Source: Gnetum montanum
Lineage: Eukaryota > Streptophyta > Gnetopsida > Gnetales > Gnetaceae
Assembly: GCA_015680685.1 (NCBI GenBank)
Contig: MNCI01024940.1
Span: 375,172 to 439,171, forward strand
Direction: 5' to 3'
Length of the DNA stretch: 64,000 nt
Below, piece by piece: positions 1 to 11,104 of this stretch (positions are counted from its first letter, which is position 1; the number at the start of each line of letters is the position of its first letter). Made by a program: the position numbers and the translations under genes. Under the pieces are notes generated by a model that ran no database searches, was not told the origin of the DNA, and saw only the letters and a program-made list of their open reading frames with translations.

Positions 1-51
1 TATTAGGGAGGGAAGTCTTAAGGAGGATGCTCTCTAAGAGGGTGTTCTCAA
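1..51. repeat. Left edge of the 15-bp minisatellite
   Basis: Degenerate units of the type GGAGGATGCTCTCTA occupy the first ~50 bases. They are the same family as the large arrays at 8,304-10,887 and 21,472-31,400. The array stops abruptly at the TG that starts the E1 LTR, so E1 probably inserted into an array that extends left of the window. Confidence 0.75.
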
Positions 52-540
52 TGAGGCCTAAAACATCTTAAAATTTTAGGGCATCCTTGCTTCACTAGGC
101 CTTCGTAGTTCAAGCAATACTATGGCAGTTCTTCAGGAGAAGAACGCTCTGAGTTCAAGTTGGCCAGTTCGGCAAATTTTCTACTTTAGGTGTAAACAAG
201 CTCTATGGATCATCCTTCTTGCTCACCTGAGTAGTTTATCTAGCCAAAAACCTACTCAAAAATGATACATGGAGTTGTTAGAAGTGCTTAGGATGCATGA
301 AATAGTTCGGTAAGTTTTCTAAGTCACGAATTTTGCCACGCTACACTATGCCTGGCTATGTAGCATTGCAAGATTCAGAAAATGATTATAGAATGAAGTG
401 TGATGCTATGTTATGCTATGCAGCATATCACAGTGTAGGAAAAGTTAGACAATCAACTCCATTGCCTAACTCCAAGCCTTTCAGGAATGGCTCCTCCCAC
501 AGGAAAGCCGCAAACTTTGCGAAAAGCAGGCCATGTCAGT

Positions 541-567
541 TGCTACGCTACGCCATGTAGCGTAGCA
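541..567. repeat. Perfect 11-bp inverted repeat in the E1 LTR
   Basis: TGCTACGCTAC is followed by the 5-nt spacer GCCAT and then its exact reverse complement GTAGCGTAGCA. Imperfect relatives occur near 345-375, 400-432, 728-757 and 842-885. It could form a hairpin or bind a dimeric factor. Confidence 0.85.
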
Positions 568-1179
568 CAGCAGAGTAACTCCATAGAACCAACTCTGCAA
601 GAATGACGAAAGTAATCTCTAAGGGGTGAGATCAGCAAGTTCAGAATCTTCATACTGCAAAAGGAAAAGTTTGCAGATTGTCGATGTTTTCGCAATTCAT
701 CGATGTTTTTTTGCAACCAAGGTCGGCTGCTACGCTACGCAGCGTAGCATAGCGTAGTAAATATGCAAAGAGTAGACAACATGCTTCAAAGGTTTTGAAC
801 ACATGCAGTAGGACACAACGTGACTTTTGTCACTTCTAGTGGCTACACTATGCCATGCCACATAGCATAGCACGACGTAGCAAGTTTCTACATTCCATCC
901 ACATGACACAACGTAGCAGGCAGCTACGCTACATTAATTCACTTCACCTAATCGCATCGTTAGCATTCACCCAATTGCACCATTAGCACATGTCACCAAG
1001 CTCTGATAGCACAATTACAGCATGGCAGGCTCGTAATTACATCATGGCAAGCCCGTCCAACAATCATACATGTCCACGTAGAACAAACTTAGCCAACGGT
1101 CATCCACACAGGATAGACATAGCAACATGGTCCCTGGGCACATGGCGTCCAAAACACATCATTCATGTGCGCTTGGTAT

Positions 1180-1187
1180 TATAAATA
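1180..1187 (+). promoter_or_regulatory. TATA box of the E1 LTR
   Basis: TATAAATA lies in the middle of the LTR, about 530 bp before its end, a plausible core promoter for element transcription. Only the motif and its position support the call. Confidence 0.5.
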
Positions 1188-1714
1188 ACCCAATGGGCAA
1201 TGCTCAAAGGGTCCCTCGGTCAGCAAAAATAAGTCAGTTGATTGGAAAACTAGTTGACTGACAAGAAAACAGTTAGCATTTCCTTTCCTGGGCATTGTAA
1301 ATGTCTTTTTTGACAATAAACATTTAACATTATCGTATTAGCTATCTTTCTCTAGACATCCTGGTTACTCTTAGGATCTCTGCACCCTTAAGCATTGTGC
1401 AACCAATTGTATCCACCTTGATAGAGTGAAGCCACATTCTTGAAGTGGTGCATTTTCCTAACTATGTTTTACTTTGCTTTCTTTGCTTTGCATTTTACAT
1501 TATTTTATGCCTCTTTTACATTTAAGCACTATTTTACAAGTTTCATTTTCCAAATCACCCATTGAAAAAGGTTATATTAACACTAACTAAGTCCCTATCT
1601 GATTGACCAGACCATTCAGGGTGCCCCGTTCCTACCTTATCCATCACGGCCCTCTTGCAGATTCAGGGTTAAGACATTTTCTAGCCACCGACATTTTCGA
1701 TCACTACAGTTTTC

Positions 1715-1731
1715 TGGTGCTAGAAGGAGGG
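1715..1731 (+). other. Primer-binding site of E1
   Basis: TGGTGCTAGAAGGAGGG starts six bases after the proposed LTR end. The equivalent E2 site, TGGCACTAGAAGGATGG at 13,224, differs by three substitutions. Two of these are the TG and CA decay products of one CG, suggesting an ancestral TGGCGCTAGAAGGAGGG. I cannot assign the primer tRNA. Confidence 0.6.
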
Positions 1732-2116
1732 CCTTTTGGTGCCCTTTCCACATGTCACAGTAGTCCTGTAAGCCTTCTAGACCATGATACACATTAGTGT
1801 AAATGTGACACCCATTTGTGATTGTTTACGCATCGTGCGGTGCAAATTGGTCTCTTTGACGGTTCCTCAGGAACCCTACAGGATGTAAAGCCTCCAATCA
1901 CCAGTTAACTTTCCTATATTACAGTAGTTTTTCATGTGCCCTATATCCCAAAATGCGTTAGTGTAAACATGACACCCTCTTGCACTTGTTTACACCTCGT
2001 GTGGTACAAGTCAGTTGCCTCGATGATTCCTCGGGAACCCAGCAAGACATAAAGTCTTTTTTTTGTTGTTTTCTGATTTCTTTGTTCTTTTTGCATAACT
2101 ATGTAGCTACGTAACA

Positions 2117-5100
2117 ATGGCTTCCTCAAACACATTTGCTAACACCTCTAGTGCTAAGATTCCCTTCATGATTCTAGGCATTACAGGTGCTGAACAATCA
2201 TTTGTCCTGATGCTGGAACTACAGTGATCCCTCAGGATCCAAAACAAGGGACCCGAGGACTTGGCTTAGCAGCATGAGCATTATAACTTTATCTACATAA
2301 AGGTGCAGGCAAAATTTCCCATAGATGTGCATGAACTCAAAGACAAATGTAGTTTCAAGTTCTCTTACTGCGATAGGAAGGAATTTGTTCCCACTCCCAG
2401 CGTTTCCATCCCTTTGACACAAGTGAACCAGTGGCTCCTAGATCGATTGATCCAGGCAGCTAGGCTTAGGGAACAACTAAACATGGCATCTAACCATGAA
2501 GAAACCTTCCAAGATGGACAAGAGGAACTCAATCCCCAATCTAATAGTAAAGTTCAAACCAACCCCGTTTTTGTGCCTCCTATCCAATCTGTCTAGACCT
2601 ACTCGTTGCCCATTACCGCTCCCTTCTTAATCATGCCTGTACCTTCATAACCTGCAATTACACCTACAATGGGTAGCCATGTCAACCCTTTGGCATGTCA
2701 ATGTCCTCTTTCTCTTGTTTCACCAGTTTCGGTTACGGCCACTATTCCTTTGCAAACTCTTCAACAGTCCATTCACGTATCGCATCACACACTGATCATG
2801 TCTACACTTCCATGTATGCACATCGTACTAGCTTCATAGTCATACACAACATCCACCTCTATTCCCACATTTACACCTATCCCCCCATCAGCATCGAGGC
2901 CAGGTCCATCCATGTGGTGGACCCCATTCACTGCTCCCCCTACTATGCTACCATCACAAATGTCTCACCACATCTGCCAACAGACGTACCAAATCCTGCA
3001 AATGGTACAACTTGACGCAAGACTATGGTCTATCCCTTTGGCCACACAAGCAGTCTATCCTGCAACCCAACCAATGGTTGCTGCCCTAACAACACCACCT
3101 GCTGGGTGGTGGACAATGCAGGTAGCCCCATTTGCAGGGGTCGTCCCAATAGTATCGTCGCTGGGTCACGTTGTTACCTCTGCCACTTCATAGATGGAAG
3201 CTTCCCCAGCAGCTCCCCAACCTTCTACTTTGTCCCAAGGTCTAGAATAAGTGTTCCTACTTATCTAGACCCTTGTGGAAGAAATAAAATGCCTTAAGGC
3301 TATCGGGTCTAACATGGTACAAGTCGTGGACTTTTACCAAGACAACCCTATCATTCCTGAAATCCCTGCATTAACACTACCCCCAGGGATATCCCTTCCC
3401 CACTTCATGAAATACAACGAGGAGGGAGATCCCAATGCACATATTATCATGTTTAGGTTTGAATCCCTATTGTTGCAACAATGACCGCACATGATTATTT
3501 GTGTCTTTGCCATGTCCCTAGTTGAGAGAGCCCTGGATTGGTACCACGTGCTGCCATGCTCATCCATCTCAACTCTAGAGGAACTATTGACCCAGTTCAT
3601 GACATGTTTCAAGTATAACTTGAAGTAGGAAATCACACTAGATCAATTGATGAGCGTGAAGTAAGATCCTTTGGAACTAGTCCAAAAGTTCTTCTAGCGT
3701 TGGAGCATGACCCTTAATGAAATCCGTGAGCTCATCGTAGAGGCTTATTTTCTGGCCATTTTTAAGGGTGCATTAAATGACTTCATTAATTCTAAATTAT
3801 ACTACCTTGCTCCTTGCACCCTTATTCAGGATTTTGCTCAAACTAAGAGCATATAGGATGCGGATGAGGCTAGCAAAGACCTAGCCTATGTTTCTTACAA
3901 GAACACCTTCACAAAGAAGGAAAAGGGTAAGGCCCCAATAGCCACAGTGGCCGCTGTGGTAAGCGAAGCCAAGCCCAAACCCAATAACAATGGTAACAAG
4001 AGCAATAAGAAATTGGCCACACCCATAGCCAATCCTGCACCTAGGTAGGGCCACGCACCGCAAATTGTCATACCCGTGCCCGAGACATCTGCACAATCCA
4101 AACCCAACTTTGAGCATAAAGATCGTTCAAAGTACACCCCGCTTCCTCTCAATCCTTCAGACCTTCTGAAGCAGCTATTGGTAGCAGGGTATATACAACA
4201 CAAGAAGATGTTGGAAGAAGAAATTAGGAGACATCATCGCTACTGCGAGCTCCTTAGAAACCCCTCTTTGGCCCTGCCCAATGAGCCCCTAGTCCCTAAG
4301 GGTTTTAGGCTGGATAGGTTTTGTGACTACCATCAACAGTGTGGTCACAATACCAATTATTGTCTAGCATTGTAGGATGACATCTAGAGATTGATTGACC
4401 AGGGAAAACTGGTTTTGGATGAAAGCAACCCAGTACGCCTTGAAAACCAATCTATGCATGTCTACATAGACCCCCTCAATGCCAACAGTTCTATTTACAT
4501 TATCAACACCATCGGCATTGACAATGATCCTGAGCCTCCTTGGTAGCTGTTCATGGTCCGAGTGCCTCAACGTAGTGCACTAGTGCCATTGGCGGCTGGC
4601 TGAGGCTCGCAACAGCCGTTTGTCTTGAGAACCCCTCTCTAGGGATTGATCCTCGCACTATTTGTTAGAAAAACCACACAACCCTGCATGTTAACGCCAG
4701 TAGCTCCTTTCATCATTAGCGGGCCAACTCCTTCAATAGCCCCTGCCTCACATAAGATATTCGAATAGCCTTCTCATCCTAAAAAATGGGAAGTGCATTT
4801 CACATGTGAGACGTCGAAGGCAAGTATCATCTCAAGTACTCCCAAGCCCATGTCTTCACCCCCTATTTCTATGCCTTCATCACCAAAGAGGGATGTTTTT
4901 ACAACCCCGTAGTCTATGTTGCCCTACCGAAAAGGGTCTAAACTCATATATGAAATCACCCCTCCTTGGAAAATTTGTCTCCTGGGATGAATAGAAGAGG
5001 AGGAAAGAGTTAAACAGGGGGGTGGCCAAGACCTCTTGGATGCCCTTACTTAGGTCAAGCAAGCTCTAAAATAGAAAAACATGACATTGAGCTTGTACGA

Positions 5101-5845
5101 CCTAATCATGACGTCTATCCCACATCGCGAGGCTCTAATCCGTATGTTGACGGTGATTCCAGTCAATGAAGACATGCTTGCAAAAGAGGAAGCGATCTAC
5201 TTAGTTATGCTCCCCTCCACACCTGTAGAGATAGAACCACCTCAACTAACATTCTGCAACACTACCATTAGGGAGGATCCTAAAAGGGGTCAGGTTACCA
5301 CAGTACCCCTATTTATCACAATTCAGGTCGGCCAATACTAGATCTAAAGGGTACATGTTGATGATGGGATTGCCACGAATGTCATCCCATTCCCTATCAT
5401 GGAAAAGTTGGGCTTGGTTGATTAGATCAATCCCACAACCACATCATGCCTAAGTTCATTTAATGGGGCATAGGTCATGGTGAAGGGCATAGCCAACATA
5501 GACTTTGTAGTAGGGGACCAGTTCCTCACAAACACAATGTTCATCGTGGTCAAAAAAATGCTCAGGTTTAACCTGATCCTAGGGAGGTCATGGTTAACAC
5601 AACTTAGGGCTGTCTCCTCACCCATACACTAGGACATCCATCTGCCCTACGCTGGCAGAGAGGTGGCGATCCATGATGATGAGGTAGCGGCACACGTAAT
5701 CAACAACATAGACATGGAGCAGGGCTCAAAGGTCATAACCTCTGAGAATGAAGTGCCTACCTTTGCATGCATTAACTATTTAGTGGTGGAACCAGCTCAG
5801 CAAGTCAATTCCCAAAACAAAGGCATGTAGGATGAGTTAACTAAG
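2117..5845 (+). pseudogene. Decayed gag-protease polyprotein of Tat-like element E1
   Basis: From ATG 2,117 one reading frame can be followed for about 3.7 kb with no obvious frameshift but many in-frame stops, mostly TAG where Gln is expected. Order: N-terminal region (2,117-2,600), Pro/Thr-rich linker (2,600-3,260), and a retrotransposon gag core (3,270-3,900) with the conserved segment around LPPGISLPHFMKYNEEGDPN. A gag zinc-knuckle-like CDYHQQCGHNTNYC follows near 4,321-4,365, then an aspartic protease near 5,280-5,640. Protease catalytic positions read DDG at 5,360-5,368 (usual form D-S/G-G), and the family's LGRSW motif is present. Capsid and protease layout matches plant Tat/Ogre-type gypsy elements. 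No reverse transcriptase follows; the frame runs straight into the 29-bp repeat. It cannot make protein. Confidence 0.85.
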
Positions 5846-6701
5846 GAATGGGCCCTCATGACCAAGTGTTGGCCCAGCGGGCCCTCATGACCAATTGTTG
5901 GCCAAACAGACCCTTGTGACCAATGGTTGGCCTAGCGGACCCTCATGACCAAGTGTTGGCCAAATGGATGCTTGTGATCAATGGTTGGCCAAATGGATGC
6001 TTGTGACCAATGGTTGGCCCAACGGACCCTCTTGACCAAGTGTTAGCCAAATGGAACCTCAGGATCAAGTGTTGGCCCAATGGACCCTTGTGACCAAGTG
6101 TTGGCCAAACTAACCTTCATGACCAACGATTGGCCCAATGGACCCTCGTGACCAAGTGTTGGCCAAAGGGACCCTCATGACCAATGATTATCCCAAGGGA
6201 TCCTTGTGATCAATGGTTGGCCCAGTGGACCCCCATGGCCAAGTGTTGGCAAAATGGACCGTTGCAACCAAGTGTTAGCCTAATGGACCCTTAGGACCAA
6301 GTGTTGGCCCAACAGACCCTCATGACCAAGTGTTGGCTCAGTGGACCCTCGTGACCAAGTGTTGGCCAAATGAACCCTTGTGACCAATGGTTGGCTCAAT
6401 GGACCCCCATGACCAAGTGTTGGCCAAATGGATCCCCATGACCAACGGTTGGCCCAACAAACCCTCGTGACCAAGAGTTGGCCAAATAGACCCTTGTAAC
6501 CAAGCATTGGCCAAATGGACCCTTGCAACCAAGTGTTGGCCCAACGAACCCTTGTGACCAAGTGTTGGCCAAATGAACCCTCGTGACCAATGGTTGGCCT
6601 AACAGACCCTTGGGACAAAGTGTTAGCAAAATAGACCCTCGTGACCAATGGTTGGCCTAACAGACCCTCATGACCAAGTGTTGGCCAAATGGACCCTCGC
6701 A

Positions 6702-6862
6702 ACCAAATTTATAAAGGTGCAGGATGGTATGGCTGAAACTAGCCCAATCAACATATATGGGGAGAGGTAGCATTCTCTCTAGGAGCACTGCATGGTGCTC
6801 TTACAAGAGTACTCTCCATGGGAGCACTTTGCATAGTTGTGCTGGCACGAGCACTCTCACGA
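6702..6862 (+). repeat. 165-bp module, copy 1
   Basis: The module starts ACCAAATTTATAARGGTGC, continues through ATGGTATGGCTGAAACT and CAATCAACATATATGGGG, and ends in a stretch rich in GAGCACTCTC. Both edges merge into the 29-bp unit (ACCAAGTGTTGGCC). About ten full or partial copies exist in the window, in both orientations. Confidence 0.85.
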
Positions 6863-6921
6863 GACCAAGTGTTGGCCAAAAAAACCCTCGTGACAGAGTG
6901 TTGGCTGAATGAACCTTCATG

Positions 6922-7082
6922 ACCAAATTTATAAGGGTGCAGGATGGTATGGTTGAAATTGGCCCAATCAATATATATGGGAGGAGGTAGCATTCTCCAT
7001 AGGAGCATCACATTGTGCTCTCATGAGAGTGTTCTCCATGGGAGCACCTCGCATAGCTACACTGGCACGAGCACTCTCACGA
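6922..7082 (+). repeat. 165-bp module, copy 2
   Basis: Closely matches copy 1 over its full length, including TTTATAAGGGTGCAGGATGG and the terminal GAGCACTCTCACGAGACC. It is separated from copy 1 by only about two 29-bp units. Confidence 0.85.
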
Positions 7083-7576
7083 GACCAAGTGTTGGCCAAA
7101 TGGACCCTTGTGACCAAGCTTTGGCCAAACAAACCCTTGTGACAAAGTGTTGGCTGAACAAACCCTCATGACCAAGTGTTGGCCCAATGGACCTTCATGA
7201 TCTAGTGTTGGCCCAATGGACCCTTGTGACCAAGTGTTGGCAAAATAGATCCTCATGACCAAGTGTTGGCCAAATGGACCCTCATGAGCAACGGTTGGCC
7301 CAACGGACCCTTGTAACCAAGTGCTGGCCAAACGGACCCTTTTGACCAAGTGTTGGCCCAATGGACCCCTATGACCAAGTGTTGGCCCAATAGACCCTTG
7401 TGACCAAGTGTTGGCCAAACGAACCCTCGCAACTAAGTGTTGGCCAAACGGACCCTCATTACCAACAGTTGGCCCAACAAACCCTCATTATCAGGTGTTG
7501 GAAAAATGAATCCTCATGATGAATTATAGGCAAAATAGACCGTTGTGACCAACAGTTGGCCCAACGAACCCTTGCA

Positions 7577-7740
7577 ACCAAATTTATAAGGGTGCAAGAT
7601 GGTTTGGCTGAAATTGGTCCAATCAACATATATGGGGAAAGGTAGTGTTCTCCCTGAGAGCACCACAAAGTGCTCTCACGAGAGTGCTCTCCATGGAAGC
7701 ACCTCGTATAGCTACATTCACATGAGCACTCTCACAAGAC
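7577..7740 (+). repeat. 165-bp module, copy 3
   Basis: A further full-length copy, again entered from and leaving into 29-bp repeats. It carries the internal run GAGAGTGCTCTCCATGG, which resembles the 15-bp satellite unit. Confidence 0.85.
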
Positions 7741-8228
7741 CAATTGTTGGCCAAATGAACCCTCATGACCAAGCATTAGTCAAATGGACTCTCACGACCA
7801 AGTGTTGGCCTTACAGACACTTGTGAGCAAGTGTTGGCCAAAAGGACCCTCGTGACCAAGTGTTGGCCCAATGGACCTTCATGACCAAGTGTTGGCAAAA
7901 TGGACCATCATGACCAAGTGTTGGCCAAATGGACCCTCGTGAGCAATGGTTGGCCGAATGGACCCTTGTGACCAAGTGCTGGCCAAACAGATCCTCATGA
8001 CCAAGTGTTGACCCAACGGACCCCCATGACCAAATATTGGCCCAATGGATCCTCATGACCAAGTGTTGGCCAAACAAACCCTCGCAACCAAGTTTCCAAA
8101 TGGACCCTCATGACCAACGGTTGGCCCAAAGGACCCTCATGACTAAGTGTTGGTTAAATGGACCCTCATGATGAATTGTAGGCAAAATAAATCCTCATGA
8201 CCAATGGTTGGGTCAATAAACCCTTGTA

Positions 8229-8303
8229 ACCAAATTTATAAGCATGCATGATCATTTGGCTAAAATTGGCCCAATCAACATATATGGGGAGAGGTACCAT
8301 TCT
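8229..8303 (+). repeat. Partial module joining the 29-bp and 15-bp arrays
   Basis: The first ~75 bp of the module is present (ACCAAATTTATAAGC through CATATATGGGGAGAGGTA). Instead of returning to the 29-bp repeat it passes into the 15-bp array. Confidence 0.8.
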
Positions 8304-10887
8304 CCTTTAGAGTGGCATTTTGAAGGGCACTCTAGGGAGAACTCTCCCAGTGAGGGTTCTCTCAAACAAAACACTCTTTGAAAGGCTTCTCTAATGGAGG
8401 GCGCTCTCAAGAAGAATTCTCTCATAAAGGGTGATCTCATAGAAAATTCTCTTAAGGATAACACTCTTAAGGATGGTATCACCAGGGAGACCACTCTTAA
8501 GGAGAGCATTCCAATGGAGGGTACTCTCCAAGAGAATGCTCTCAACAAGGGTTCTCTCGAGGAGAGCACTCTCACATGCATAATGCAAGGTGCTCTCAGG
8601 GAGAATGCTTTGAGGGAGGTTTCTTTGAGGGAGAGCATCCTCCGTGAGGGCATCCTCCAAGAGGGAGCTCTCAACAAGGGTGCTCTCGAGGAGAACACTC
8701 TCATGTGCATAGCAGAAGGCACTTTCTGGGAAAGTGCTCTCAAGGAGAAAAATCTTCGAAAGGCCACTCTAATAGAGGAGGCTCTCAAGAAGAACACTCT
8801 CAGGGATGGCACTCTTGAGGAGGAACCTCTCACAAAGAATGCTCTTAAGGAGGGTGTCTTCAAGGAGATCGCTCTTAGGGAGGATGTTCTCAAGGAGGGC
8901 ACTCTTAGGAAGGGTGCTTTCTAACATAACACTCTCAATGAGGATGCTTTCAAGGAGAACACTCACAAAAGTGTGCAAGGTGCTCTCATGGAGGGTTCTG
9001 TCAAGGAGAACGCTCTCACAGAGGAAGATCTAACGTAGAAAGCTCTCAGAGAGAATGCTCTCAAGGAGGGCACTCTCACAGAGAACGTTGTTAAGGAGAA
9101 TGCTCTCGGGGAGGGTGTCCCAAGTGAGACTGATCTTAAGGACGGCATTCTAATGGAGTGCGCTCTCTAGGAGAATGCTCTCAACAAGGGGACTCTTGAG
9201 GAGAACACTCTCACATGTGTAACTCAAGATGCTCTTAGGGAGAATTCTCTGAGGGAGGTCACTCTGAGGGAGAGCACTCTTTGAGAGGCTATCCTTTGAG
9301 AGGGAGCTCTCAATGAGGGAACTCTCAAGGAAAACACTCTCATGTGCATAGTGCTAGGCACTATTGTGAAAGGTACTCTCAAGAAGAATGCTCTCTTAAA
9401 GGTTTCTCTAATGGAGAATTCTTTCAGAGAGGGTGATCTCATGGAGAATGTTCTTAAGAAGGATGCTCTCAAGGAGGGCATCCTCAAGGATACCCCTCTC
9501 TAGGAGAGCATTCTCAAGGAGGGCACTCTTAGGAAGGGCACTCTCTAAAAGAATGCTCTCAACTAGAGTGCTCTCAAGGTGAACACTCTCATGGAGGATG
9601 CTCTAATTGAGGCCACTCTTAAGGAGAACACTCTTAGGGAGGGTAGTCTCTAAGAGGGCACTCTTCAAGAAAACTCTCTCAATGAGGGTGCTTTAGGGAG
9701 AATTCTCCTAGTGAGGGCACTCTCAAAGAGAACACTCTTTGAAAGCCTGCTCTAACAAAGGGCACTCTCAAGAAGAACACTCTAGTGGAGGGTGATCTCA
9801 TGGAGAATGCTCTTAATAAGGATTCTCTCAAGGAGGGTGTCCCTAGGAAGACCACTCTCAAGGAGGGCACTCTCCAAGAGAATGCTCTCAATAAGGGCAC
9901 TCTTGAGAATAACACTCTCACATGTGTAACACAAGGTGCTCTTAGGGAGAACACTTTGAGGGAGGTCGCTCTAAGGAAGAGCACTCTCTATGAGAGTACC
10001 CTCCAAGAGGGAGCTCTCAAGGAGAACACTCTTATGTGCATAGCACAAGCCACTCTTGAGGAAGGTGCTCTCAAGGAGAAAAATCTTCAAAAGGTTTCTC
10101 TAATGGAGGAGCCTCTTAAGGAGAACACTCTTAGGGATGGCACTCTTAGGGAGGGCGCTGTAATGGAGAATGCTCTTAAGAAGGATGCTCTCAACAGGGG
10201 CATCCTTAGGAAGATTGCTCTTAAGAAGGACATTCTCAAGGAGGGCACTCTTAGGAAAGGTGCCCTTCAATATTACGCTCTCAATGAGGATGATCTTGAG
10301 GAGAACACTCACAAGGATAATGCTCTCAAGGAAAACACTCTCAAGGAGAATCCTCTCATGAAGGTAGATCTAATGTAGAAAGCTCTTTGGGAGAACGCTC
10401 TCAGGAAGGGCACTCTAACAGAGAATTCTCTTAATGAGGATGCTATCAAAGATGGCATTCTCAAGGAGATAGCTCTCAGAAAGGGTATTCTTAGGGAGGG
10501 AACTCTTAGAAATGGAACTCTCCAAAAGAACACTCTGAATGCGGGCACTCTTGAGGTGAACACTCTCACATGTGTAATGCAAGGTGCTCTCATGGACAAC
10601 GCTCTCATGGAGGGTGCTCTCAAAGAGAATTCTCTTAAAAAGGCCACTTGAACAAAGGCTGATCTTAGGGAGAACACTCTCAATAAGGGTTCTCTAAAGG
10701 AGGGCACTCTTCGATAGAAGGCTATCAACAAGGGCACTCCAGGGAGAATGCTCCTAGTGAGGGCCATCTGAAAGAGAACACTCTTTGGAAGGCTACTCTA
10801 ATGGAGGAAAATCTTAAGGAGAATTCTCTCAAGAAGTGTTTCCTCATCAAGATCGATCTATAAGAGGGCATTCTAATGGAGGGCACT
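8304..10887 (+). repeat. 15-bp minisatellite, block 1
   Basis: The unit is about 15 bp (CTCTCAAGGAGGGCA / CTCTCAAGGAGAATG). It is interrupted at intervals by the variant CTCACATGCATAGCACAAGG and by a block containing GAGAACACTCTTTGAAAGG. Because 15 is divisible by 3, both strands give long apparent frames of five-residue repeats (ALKEG/TLKEN-like or SLRAP-like). These are broken by stops in every frame and are not convincing genes. The array is split at 10,887 by E2 and resumes at 21,472. Confidence 0.95.
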
Positions 10888-11104
10888 TGAAACACCACAA
10901 AAATTTTGGTTAACACTTGTAGACAGAAATTGAGCTAAGTCATGTTGGTCCCCGGCATGACCAAGCTTGAAAGCCTCAAAAACAAAATCAAATAGAGCAT
11001 AATTGAATAAGAAAGAGTTCCCTAGGATCCACAGGTGACTACATTAGCATCTAACATTAGGAATTTCATGTTTTAGATTCAAAATACTTGGGTTTGACCA
11101 AGTA

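Larger units (their letters stand above)
52..1708 (+). repeat. 5' LTR of Tat-like element E1
   Basis: The start (TGAGGCCTAAAACATC, then AAAATTTTAG) resembles the start of the E2 LTR (TGAAACACCACAAAAATTTT). The proposed end is the CA at 1,707-1,708, six bases before a TGG-type primer site. A TATA box lies at 1,180. The 5' half is full of TACGCTAC / GTAGCGTA inverted repeats. No second copy is present in the window, so both boundaries are inferred by analogy with E2. Confidence 0.6.
5846..8240 (+). repeat. 29-bp minisatellite, left array
   Basis: The unit is about 29 bp (GACCCTCATGACCAAGTG followed by TTGGCCAAATG). Two subtypes alternate, CAAGTGTTGGCCAAATGG and CAATGGTTGGCCCAACGG. Roughly 30 units run to 6,701, then shorter runs lie between module copies at 6,702, 6,922, 7,577 and 8,229. 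Because 29 is not a multiple of 3, all frames give similar low-complexity peptides (WPTLGHEG-like), which are not genes. The reverse-complement array is at 31,470-34,515. Confidence 0.95.

Noticed and set aside
2912-3297. Overlapping frames at 2,912-3,193 and 3,025-3,297
   Set aside because: They are out of frame or partial views of the Pro/Thr-rich linker of the E1 gag. The true frame is phase 2,117.
6280-8077. Minus-strand frames with repeated WPTLGHEG / GQHLVTRV peptides
   Set aside because: A 29-bp unit read three times gives an 87-nt (29-residue) cycle, so all frames look alike. They are translations of satellite DNA.
8394-10378. Long frames of five-residue repeats resembling pentapeptide-repeat proteins (ALKEG, TLREN and similar)
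   Set aside because: The 15-bp unit is a multiple of three, so every frame on both strands gives five-residue repeats. The spacing A-L-x-x lacks the canonical A-(D/N)-L-x-x register, stops and phase slips break all frames, and there is no flanking unique coding sequence.
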